This document shows positions 55,831 to 64,000 of a DNA stretch of 64,000 nucleotides, in pieces. Within the stretch, counting starts at the first letter, position 1; each line of letters begins with the position of its first letter. A model generated the notes under the pieces. It was not told the DNA's origin. It made no database searches and was given only the letters and a program-made list of their open reading frames with translations. Location of the stretch: the NCBI RefSeq assembly GCF_032854445.1, contig NC_088307.1, positions 10,602,001-10,666,000 on the forward strand. The letters run 5' to 3'. Source of the stretch: Liolophura sinensis (Eukaryota; Mollusca; Polyplacophora; Chitonida; Chitonidae). The translations under genes and the position numbers were made by a program.

Positions 55831-55832
55831 AT
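55751..55832. repeat. (AAAT)n tract
   Basis: About twenty AAAT/AAAC units. It resembles a SINE A tail that expanded, but no SINE body adjoins it. Confidence 0.9.
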
Positions 55833-56124
55833 CTCGATATTTCGCTACAGACTGAAGACGAGATCTTGGCCACTGAGAGCTTTTAATGATGATTTCTGTA
55901 TTTCCCTGTTATTCCAGAGTAAATACTTTACGGATAGTGAATAAAACTGTAACTATAAGCAATCTATGTACACTGTCTTGTGGATTAATTGAACTAGCAA
56001 GGTAAGGAAGTGTTTTTTGGGATCATAAATGCTCGATTCCTTAAACTATCTCTCACCATGGCTCCGGGATTTCCGTTATTATGAGTTCAAAATGTGTGTG
56101 ACAGTATTAGCTACATGGTAACTT

Positions 56125-56207
56125 AGTGATAGGATACGCAAAAATATGGTGTCAGTAATCCTCATATGTACCACATACCATACCATATATTTGCGTATCC
56201 TATCACT
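56125..56207. repeat. 26-bp inverted repeat
   Basis: AGTGATAGGATACGCAAA(A)ATATGGT at 56125-56150 is complementary to 56182-56207 in 25 of 26 positions, with a 31-base spacer. A stable hairpin; it lies just 5' of a SINE insertion. Confidence 0.8.
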
Positions 56208-56228
56208 GAACTAGACCTATCAATTCAG

Positions 56229-56490
56229 TGGGAGGGGGGGGGGGGGGGCAACGTGGCTCAGTTGATTAGCGCGCTAGCGCAGCGTAATGACCCAGGAGCC
56301 TCTCACCAATGCGGTTGTTGTGAGTTCCTCTCCGGCCGTATGTGGGAAGGTCTGTCAACATCCTGCGGATGGTCGTGGGATTCCCCCGGGCTGTACCCGG
56401 TTTCTTCCCACCATAATGCTGGCCCCCATCGTATAAGTGAAATATTCTTGAGTACGGCGTAAAACACCAATCAAATAAATAATTAAGTAA
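56229..56490 (+). mobile_element. SINE family A, full length, with target-site duplication
   Basis: A G-run (56234-56248) replaces the first bases of the head, then CGTGGCTCAGTTGATTAGCGCGC to an AAATAAATAATTAAG tail. ATCAATTCA at 56219-56227 and 56491-56499 is the target duplication. Confidence 0.93.
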
Positions 56491-56639
56491 ATCAATTCAA
56501 CACAGAAGACCGAGGTATAGATGAGTCGCCAAATGACAACCCAACAAAGTTAGATAATCTGTTCAGCAGATACATTTGACGTCGTCCAGCGCATATCTGA
56601 GGTGCAACATTGGCAAAATAATTAAAGACGTATAGCCTG

Positions 56640-56830
56640 AAGAGTAAAAGAGAAGCAGCCACGACAGTTTGATATTTGACAAATGGTCACACGTAACCGG
56701 TGAAATACAGCCTCTTACCACAGTTAGAGTTTTATTCTAGCTGTTCATGTAAATGCTTAAATATTGGCAAAATGCATGCCCCCTTTCATCATGTCTTAAG
56801 TAGAATTAGGTAAAAAAAAAACAAATGTAG
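56640..56830 (+). repeat. Dispersed repeat family F copy
   Basis: The longest copy: TTGACAAATGGTCACACGTAACCGGTGAAATACAGCC, GAGTTTTATTCTAGCTGTTCATGTAAATGC, TCTTAAGTAGAATTAGGTAAAA. Confidence 0.6.
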
Positions 56831-57960
56831 TGACGTTAATTGCAATTTATGAAACTTTATAGGTCTAGAAATAGCCATCAAAGCCTTTTACGTTCTCATG
56901 CAACATGTAAGAAAACAGTGATACTAACCCCAGCATCCAAAAGTTCTCCTTGTCTAGCCTTCTTTTACTGAGCTCTGAAGACTAGCCTTTGTTAGATGAA
57001 CCAATTATTTGAATGCTAAAATTATCCCATTCATGGCCAGGATGAAATAAATGTTTCCCTATTAGTAATTTTTTTGATGTACCTATTTGCAGGCGATGGC
57101 CGTTTGGTCTGAGTACAGCTGCACACTATCTGCTTAACCCGATTATTACTTTCCCAAGTGAGACTTCCATGGCATTTAAACAACATTTTAAAACTAATAA
57201 TCTTACTCTTTTCATCTGTGAACGATAAAAATGTTCGCCAAAAAGTATAGTCACATGCTCTCTGCCAAATCTGGATTAATGATTCTTCCAAAAGATATTT
57301 TCATGGTACTAAAAAGAATATTAAAATTGCCAAAATCCACCTTTCATCTTCGTGCAATCCAATATTTTACCATTTCGTGATCCTCTCTTGATATTTTATT
57401 GCGCATGTAGCGACTTCAATACAGATACATGTACGGCCGTGTTGAGTGACATTTTGACAAAAAATCAATAAGGATTATTAAAGTTTTGCTTGTTGATTTT
57501 GCATTACCTGCTCAGTGGTTTGTAGAGTTTCAAGCCATTCTTCTCTAGTGTTACAGATTTGTTAACCTGAATTTACAGTCAATGACTAAAAGTTCAAAAG
57601 ACCAACCGTCCTGATTTCAATGCAACAGATTGCGTAGTAAAAAACACATTTTATTGCGCTGATGTTCGCATATATCATTTTTTCTGGCCTGAATTGTTGT
57701 AGTCGTAAAGTATAGTTTATTTACAGTTTCATATCTATGTAAATACATCAGATATATCAAAATACTTGTCGCAAACACTTAAGAATAGATTTTCCCAGCA
57801 ATGTGATGAGATGATGTTATCTGAAAAGAATTAGAGACCATCTGTTACCATAAGATCAGCTTTACATGGAAATGTTTGATTTGGTTGCAGATCGACACGG
57901 GACGATATCTTGTTTAACCGTGACTACAAAAAGACCTCTTTCAAAGCGACCTGGTAAGCT
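56831..57960. other. 1.1-kb upstream region of the plus-strand SnoaL-like gene
   Basis: No repeat or exon recognised. An open frame at 57031-57291 (minus) has no motif I know. Confidence 0.35.
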
Positions 57961-57963
57961 TGG

Positions 57964-57970
57964 TATATAA
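57964..57970 (+). promoter_or_regulatory. TATA box of the plus-strand SnoaL-like gene
   Basis: TATATAA, 75 bases upstream of the ATG at 58045. Transcription would start near 57995 with a leader of about 50 bases. Confidence 0.5.
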
Positions 57971-58044
57971 TGCATGTATAATGCAGCCGAGTGTGGAGTG
58001 AATTGATTCTCTTGAAACACAGCTTAACTCACTCCGTGTTAACA

Positions 58045-61000
58045 ATGTCGTACAGAAGACCGCTGATCATCCTCCTACTGATTGCTGTAAGTATTGGCAC
58101 AAGTGGAGACATTTGCATTGGTTGTTTAGATAGCATTTGAACGGGAAAATATATAACAAAACAGTTATTGAGGACCTCCATGGTCGAGGTGGTTAGCGTG
58201 CCACCGTAGCCCAATGGCCCATGGGCATCTCACCAGTGCGGTCGTTGTGCGTTCTGCTCATGCTGGCTTACTCTCTGGTCGTACTTGGTAAGGTCTATCA
58301 GAAACTTGCAAATGATCGTGGGTTTCCCTGCATTCTGCCCGATTTCCCCCAACCATAATTCTGACCGTTGTCGTATAAGTGAAATACTGGCGTAAAACAC
58401 CAATCAAATAAATACATAAAAAGTAGATAATATCTCATCTGTAGCAAAACTTCTGTCCCTCTATTACTTTAGTTGGAATTTCTTATTTTTCATAAATTTG
58501 TATTAAGAGATATATACAGCTCTTAATATGCAGCATAGGATGTGAAAAGTGCAAAAATGTCTTCATAGCTTTCTAGGGGGCAGGGAAATTGCTTTAACCT
58601 GCATTTTTTTTTACTACGTGTGGGGGAAAATGAGGGAGGGGTGGTATGCCGGCGTTCCCAGTCAATTCATTGGTGATTCCATTGCCAAAAATTTTCGACC
58701 ATTCATGGAAAAGTTGCATAAAAGGAAGGGTAATTAAATGATATAAAATACACTGGGTGACTCAAAATAAAAAATCAAATTCATTTTAGGAATAACTGTC
58801 ATCATTTAACATCTAATCATAATTTTTGTTTAATTCACTTTCACAACCCTATTTTTCTTGACATGTATTTGCTGATTTCCCTCCCGATTTTGCAGTTGCG
58901 GGGGAAGTTTTGTCTACAATTTGCGAATGTCCGGGTTGTGGTGATCAAAAACAAAAATTCCCATTTAGATCGCAATGGTGTATTTGGTGTTGATTTGAGT
59001 GAAAGTTAACGTCGTACTCAATTATACCATGCAATATCACGGCTGTTGAGCCTACATTTGTAGAAGGACAAAACCACCGACCATCATCAGGCAAGTAACA
59101 AACTTCTGTACGTAATACTGCGGCTCAGCGACACTGGTGAAAACTGATCACTCGATAAAACTGAACTTTGACACGAAATGAATAGAATACGATTCAGTTT
59201 ACGTTACTGAATCGTAAAGTACAAATTTGTCCACAAGTAGTGGCATACCTGCACTGATTTTACTTTCTCTTCACCAAACACCAGCTTCTTTAAAGTGATT
59301 GATTTCCACACCAGTGAGATAGATTTGTAATTTATGTAAATATATCTACATATAGTTTGACAGGGAGATTATTTTAGTTTCTTTTGGAGTTTGCCAGCAG
59401 CCTGTGGATGGTTGTGGGTTTCCCCCGGGGCTCTGCTGGATTTTGTCCCACCATAATGCTGGCCGCCGTCGTCTAAGTGAAATATTCTCGAGTACGACGT
59501 AAAACTCGGTGATCAAACACATAAATAAATAAAATTAGCTTGTTTTGGTTTCAGTGTTTCTGGCAGCTGTCCAAGTCGCAACCTTTCGGCGGACCTTCAG
59601 CATTCCAGTTAGGCGAAGGCAAATGCGATGTAAGTGAGTTAATTAATGACCACAGTGACGGTGAGGAAGTGTACATCCGTATGGGCGTACGTGTGCTTGC
59701 GTGCGGTATGCATGTATGTAGAAACCTACACATCCAAACAGAAATTTGTATACTAGCCGTCAGCGAAGACAGACGTCCCGGGTCAATAATCGCAAGGCCA
59801 GTCCTCAAAACGACGTTTAAACACAAACTACCAAAAAACCAAGAAAGTAAATAAAGTACAAAAATAGGACGGAATCAAGTCAAATCCTCGATAAGCTAAA
59901 CACAGACTGTCGGCCTTGTCTGTGTTTTGCACGTTTTGTTTTCACTTTTTATATATTGTGATTCTAATAGTGTATTTTCGTCGTTCTCATTCAAGAAAGG
60001 ACAAGTGTGTCCAGCAGGGTTTGAGTGTCGAACGGAGGTGGTCACAACGATCTCAAAGTTCCCAGAATGCAGTGGTGAGTCCTATACTCCATACTCCTTA
60101 TAGCGCATGTGCCGCGCTTCACTGCCACCACTAAACAAGCTGGAAGTCGGAGCCTGTGCTACGCAGACAGGCTTGTATGCCGTATCACTGGTATCCTCGC
60201 GCAGTAGTATTTAATGGATATTTATCAATAAAATTGATTTGGGTGCTGGTTAGGATCATATTCCTACACACTTCGGATAAAGAGAATCCATGTGTGTAAA
60301 GTATTACTGGAAAGAAAGGTTGAGACAGACGTTTTTAGGTTTTCTGACAGTACTGCCTCATCAACGTGATCACGGCGTCGTTCAAAATCTCTGCACAAAA
60401 TTGGATAATGGTGGCAGTGATGTTAAGCGAAAGTAGAGACCGGCACATGTGCTGTGTGGGGTATGTTTTTCATCATGGATAACGTACATGAATTTCACTT
60501 TCAAAATACAATGTCGAATGTCCATGAAAAACACTTTACATTTCGGGCATAACAATATAAATCCAAATGAATCCCTTTATCAGATGTATAATTCCTGATA
60601 TCCCACAGCATGTAATATCCGTACAGTTTATGTTAACCCACATAACTATATGTTGTAGCCGCCCTCGTATGAGTGAAATGTTCTTGAGTACGGCGTAAAA
60701 TAAGTTAGTGTATATTGTATCCTGCAAATTACCGGCACATGTAGATATTATATCCTGCAAATTACATGCAGATATTGCATCCTGTAAATTACATGTGGAT
60801 ATTGTATCCTGCAAATTACATGTAGATATTGTTTCCTGCAAATTAGTACATGAAGATATTGTATCATGCGGTTCGCTTCCGTTTTGCCTGTCTTCGTTCT
60901 GTGTGTTCTGTGTTGGTCTGTAATTTGTGGTCAGCGGCGCGTGGCGGTTTCTCAGCCTTCGTTCTTCGGTAGAAGTTTTGTTGTCATTCCTATGTATCGG

Positions 61001-63387
61001 TTCTACCTCGGTCTTCGTTCTTCGGTAACAATTTTGCAGTAATCGGTAAGTGGCGGTTCTAACTCGGCCTTCGTTCTTCGGTAGCAGTTTTGCAGTAATC
61101 GGTACTTAGCGGTTCTCAGTCTTCGTTCTTCGGTAAAAGTTTTGCGGTCATCTGTACATAGCAGTTCCAGCTCGGACTTCGTTCTTCGGTAGCATTTTTG
61201 CAGTCATCGGTACTTAGCCGTTCTCAGTCTTCGTTCTTCTGTAACAGTTTTGCAATCATCGTTACGTAGCGCTTCCTGATCTTCGTCCTTCGGTAAATGT
61301 ATTTATTGTAAAAATGGACCTTTCCGGTCCAGCGAAAATGGCGAGTTAGGTTGCTGTAAACTGACGACTGCAAATTAAGCCATGCGAACTGGGCTATATA
61401 CTCACTCGAACATCATACGACAATTCTCTATTTTAGATAGGCATCAGTAATAATCATTTTGACAACGTTTCATAGTTCTTTCTAGACGGGACAACACATT
61501 TACTATACATAGAAAGCATACAGTCACATTGATAGTGAGCACTCTGAATGATGTCTTGGGCTAAACCCAGGGCTGGTCTTCTTATGTACACAGCCCAGTT
61601 CTAGAGCAATCGCTGACCCGGTTAGCATGATGCCGGCGGAGTCTATTTGCATACTATTTGAAATAAACACAATGTAACATACGTTCTTACAACGACTACA
61701 AAAGAATGTCGGAGTCTTACTCAGAAGTGTTCTTCCCCCTTAGTTCATGATGGTCAGGAATTAGAGCCCGGTGATCGGCCTTCGTTAACTCATCTGTCAA
61801 AACGTTCACAGTTTCGGTTCTGCATCGGTCTACAGAACAATCTCCGAACAGGAAAGCTAAAAATTTTAAGGTCCATTTAACACAATTCTCTTTGTAGGCC
61901 CACACGTGTGAATTATATGGCACGCTCTTCAAATACCTTTTGTACCCCTGTGAATTTCACGTAGGTAGTCGGTCCCCGTAAATTACATACGGCACCTATG
62001 TCATTTACACATTGTACTTCTGTGAATTACACATTGTGCCTTTGTGAATAACACATTGTGCTTCTTTGAATTACACATTGTGCCTCTGTGAATTACACGT
62101 CACCTATGTGAATCACGCATTGTGCCTTTGTGAATTACACATTGTGCCTCTGTGAAATTACACATGGCACCTATGTGAATCACGCATTGTACCTCTGTGA
62201 ACTACATATTGTACTTTTGTGAATTACACATTGTGCCTCTGTGAATTACACATTGCGTATCTGTAAATTACACATTGCGTATCTGTGAACTGCATATGGT
62301 ACCTCTGCGAAGTACATATCGTATATGTACCTGTGAAATACATATGGCACCTATGTGAATCAAATGTGATGCCTACGTGAATCACCTATGAAACCCCTGC
62401 GAATCACTAATGAAACCCCTGTGAAACACCCGTTTGAATTACACAGGATCCCCTTGTGACTTACATGCGGTACCCTTGTGAATTACATATATGGAATAAA
62501 ATTGGCGAGAGACGAATTCGAGCATTGGACTTTTCGATCAAAGACCGATCGCCTTCGGAACGTAGAATGCATACGCTTAATTCAGTTACGTACATGTCGT
62601 GCAGGATAGCTGTAGTCTATTCCATTAACCTGGTTATATTCAGCAATCTGCATACTAGCTAGTCAGCCATACTAGCTTTCGTGTCCTTGTACATAGAGTA
62701 TACATTCTGGAAAGAAGAATCGGTATTGTGAACTATCAAACCATCCATAATTTTCTTTACGATAGTCTATAAATATGATCGACGGTTTTCGTGTTTCTTT
62801 GTTTGATCTTTTGTAAGGCCTATCGCTGGTCTGCGAGTTGAACAAGGCAGTTGTTTCTCATCTTTATTCTCCGCTAGTGATACTCTTACAACGCCATTCA
62901 TACAGCATCCAACTTGTTTTGGAATAATTATGACGTCTCCCAAGGCAATGCTTTCCTTATGGCGAAACTAGGCTTATGGAGTTTAACATTATGAATTAAA
63001 AAAAAACATATTCGTATTGTATTTTTCTGGCAATAATGTAGACGTACGGAATATCATTGTGTAAAGCTTGTTGTGTTACGTGTCACTAACGAAAAACAAT
63101 TTTGTTAGTGAGTATGGCTGACTTTACAGACAGCTGAACGTAGGCGACTGGCTAAAAGAAACAGACTATAGTTCTTGATTTGCAATACTTAGAGGTTTGG
63201 GCAAACAATGGCTATCTTTCATTTATAGATCTCCGCTCCGAGGTGATGGACAGAACTGTGGAATTGAAGGCTGCTACACTTCGTAGTACAATAGAGAATA
63301 CAACCCTAAGCGACTTCTACACGGACGACACTTGGTTCTTGTTCCAGTTGTCTAGATTAACCAGGGGCCCCCCAAGTGGAAGAACGG
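58045..63387 (+). CDS. Secreted Cys-rich SnoaL/DUF4440-like protein, paralogue, 3' end outside the window
   Basis: Four exons seen: 58045-58086 (MSYRRPLIILLLIA, signal peptide; donor GTAAGT, phase 0), 59555-59629 (acceptor TTGGTTTCAG; ends GEGKCD, phase 0), 59996-60074 (CPAGFECRTE, KFPEC; donor GTGAGT, phase 1) and 63229-63387 (acceptor TTTCATTTATAG; LRSEVMDRTVELKAATL, DFYTDDTWFLF; donor GTACGT, phase 1). Exon 3 is 79 bases, exactly as in the gene at 44152-50758, and all phases agree. The Cys spacing C-x5-C-x5-C-x13-C matches C-x4-C-x5-C-x13-C there. The second and third SnoaL exons should lie beyond 64000. Exon 4 is diverged from its partner (about one residue in four alike by eye), so function may differ. 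Exon 3's acceptor (ATTCAAG) is weaker than the others. Whether the gene is intact depends on sequence not shown. Confidence 0.75.
58165..58422 (+). mobile_element. SINE family A, full length, diverged
   Basis: GGACCTCCATGGTCGAGGTGGTTAGCG head through TTCTGCCCGATTTCCCCCAACCATAAT to an AAATAAATACATAAA tail. In intron 1 of the paralogue. Confidence 0.85.
59000..59110 (-). mobile_element. SINE family A-like, very worn
   Basis: AACGTCGTACTCAATTATACCATG, then GTAGAAGGACAAAACCACCGACCATCATCAGGC, in family-A order. Confidence 0.4.
59392..59533 (+). mobile_element. SINE family A, 5'-truncated
   Basis: GCCAGCAGCCTGTGGATGGTTGTGGG to an AAATAAATAAA tail, ending about 20 bases before the acceptor of exon 2 of the paralogue. 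Confidence 0.88.
60652..60705 (+). mobile_element. SINE family A, short 3' fragment
   Basis: GCCGCCCTCGTATGAGTGAAATGTTCTTGAGTACGGCGTAAAA; no tail. Confidence 0.8.
60706..60868 (+). repeat. ~28-bp tandem repeat
   Basis: Five units of GATATTGTATCCTGCAAATTACATGTA with small variations, abutting the SINE fragment before it. Confidence 0.9.
60940..61312 (+). repeat. ~60-bp tandem repeat
   Basis: About six units containing CTTCGTTCTTCGGTA, GTTTTGCAGTAATCGGTA and TAGCGGTTCT; spacing varies around 55-65 bases. Confidence 0.85.
61313..61955. other. Intron 3 of the paralogue, no recognised feature
   Basis: No repeat or exon recognised. Confidence 0.35.
61956..62490 (+). repeat. ~21-bp tandem repeat
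   Basis: More than twenty diverged units of GTGAATTACACATTGTGCCTCT. The degree of divergence rises towards the 3' end. Confidence 0.92.
62491..62934. other. Intron 3 of the paralogue, no recognised feature
   Basis: AT-rich sequence, no exon recognised. Confidence 0.35.
62935..63170 (+). repeat. Dispersed repeat family D, copy 3
   Basis: GAAACTAGGCTTATGGAGTTTAACATTATG, GTTACGTGTCACTAACG, TTTACAGACAGCTGAACGTAGGCGACTGGCTAAAAG. It ends about 60 bases before exon 4 of the paralogue. Confidence 0.7.
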
Positions 63388-63477
63388 GTACGTTGATATT
63401 TCGTCGGTCATGCTTTTTTGTTTGCCCTGAAAGTATGAATCTCTCATTCTGTTTGTCCAAGCTTTAAGGCACCCAGA

Positions 63478-63600
63478 TAATAACGTTCTCCACTTACAAA
63501 CTGGGACACCGTTTTCCAGTCGCAAACTGGGACAATAACGTTTTTCAGTCGCAAATTGGGACAACACCGTTTTCCAGTCGCAAATTCCAGACAACAACAG
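63478..63600 (+). repeat. Short tandem repeat, ~32-bp units
   Basis: Four units of CGTTTTCCAGTCGCAAATTGGGACAACAC with small variations. Confidence 0.85.
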
Positions 63601-63601
63601 T

Positions 63602-63680
63602 TATTTATTCTAATTGTTCCTAAATTAATAGAAACTTAGACTTCCCCCGGCACCACGGCTTAAGAATAATTAGTTATTTT
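63602..63680 (+). repeat. Dispersed repeat family F, 3' fragment
   Basis: TTATTCTAATTGTTC and CCCCCGGCACCACGGCTTAAG match the end of 8340-8515. Confidence 0.45.
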
Positions 63681-63717
63681 GCTAATAATTAGACGCTGGT
63701 CTTGAATTCCTCAAAAT

Positions 63718-64000
63718 GTTTTATTTATTTATTTATTTTTATTTATTTGATTGGTGTTTTACGCCGTACTCAAGAATATATCACTTATACGACGGCGGCA
63801 AGCATTATGGTGGGAGGAAACCGGGCAGAGCCCGAGGGAAACCCACGACCATCCGCAGGTTGCTGGCAGACCTTCCCACGTACGGTCGGAGAGGAAGCCA
63901 GCATGAGCTGGGCTTGAACTCACAGCGACCGCATTGGTGAGAGGCTTTTGGGTCATTACGCTGCACTAGCGCGCTAACCAACTGAGCCACGGAGGCCCCA
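63718..64000 (-). mobile_element. SINE family A, full length to the window edge
   Basis: Complete and little diverged: doubled tail (ATTTATTTATTTATTTTTATTTATTTG), central domain, GGTTGCTGGCAGACCTTCCCACG, and the head (TGGGGCCTCCGTGGCTCAGTT) at the last bases. The best consensus-like copy in the window. Confidence 0.95.

Noticed and set aside
59540-59854. A 104-codon plus-strand open frame as an independent gene
   Set aside because: Only its first 75 bases (from 59555) fit as exon 2 of the SnoaL-like paralogue; a GTAAGT donor follows and the rest has no motif.
1-64000. Bacterial-style operons, Shine-Dalgarno sites, CRISPR arrays
   Set aside because: The tandem arrays have no CRISPR-like constant repeat with unique spacers, and introns, SINEs and gene spacing show an animal genome.

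Overview
This is a eukaryotic, animal window, probably from a mollusc or other lophotrochozoan. It is AT-rich and gene-poor. Genes have short exons with GT/AG introns, and the sequence is full of tRNA-derived SINEs of a type I associate with mollusc genomes, together with tandem repeats and dead transposons. The species cannot be fixed from the sequence alone.

Protein genes. (1) Two tandem arylamine N-acetyltransferase-like genes lie on the minus strand (4746-5636 and 11379-12278). Each has an uninterrupted coding exon preceded by a splice acceptor in the 5' leader. (2) A minus-strand secreted C-type lectin-like gene can be pieced together from exons at 41244-40918, 37620-37438 and 36996-36791. 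(3) The most interesting locus is a divergent pair of related genes. A complete six-exon minus-strand gene (50758 to 44152) and a plus-strand relative (58045 to beyond the window, four exons seen) both encode a signal peptide, a small Cys-rich module and a SnoaL/DUF4440-like (NTF2-fold) domain, with the same intron phases. (4) A three-exon candidate for a small, cysteine-free secreted protein lies at 20266-27050 (plus); its first exon was not found. (5) A few isolated or broken coding-like pieces remain, at 31570-31858 and in a duplicated segment at 30985-31360 and 52018-52385.

Mobile and repeated DNA. SINE family A (Thr/Ile-like tRNA head, conserved central domain, AAAT tail) is present in more than 30 copies on both strands, several with clean target-site duplications. 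SINE family B has an ATTC tail and SINE family C a CACT tail. A pair of Tc1/mariner-type MITEs has TA duplications (8082-8315, 37927-38157). There is a broken Tc1 transposase (29847-30665), a Crypton-like tyrosine recombinase with an in-frame stop (14690-15319), a decayed non-LTR retrotransposon (33430-36340, minus), and a Penelope-type reverse transcriptase remnant (54712-55613, minus). Two further dispersed families, called D and F here, have no recognised identity.

A C2H2 zinc-finger array at 16101-16975 (minus) has turned into an 83-bp satellite: all the derived units share the same frame-breaking changes, so the expansion followed loss of coding function.

Layout: 0-4 kb repeats; 4.7-12.3 kb NAT pair; 12.4-20 kb SINEs, Crypton and zinc-finger satellite; 20-27 kb small secreted gene with SINE cluster; 28-36.4 kb transposon graveyard; 36.8-41.2 kb lectin; 44-63.4 kb divergent SnoaL-like pair; the window ends inside a full-length SINE. 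No rRNA, CRISPR or functional tRNA gene was seen. All gene models are read by eye from splice signals, frame and family motifs.
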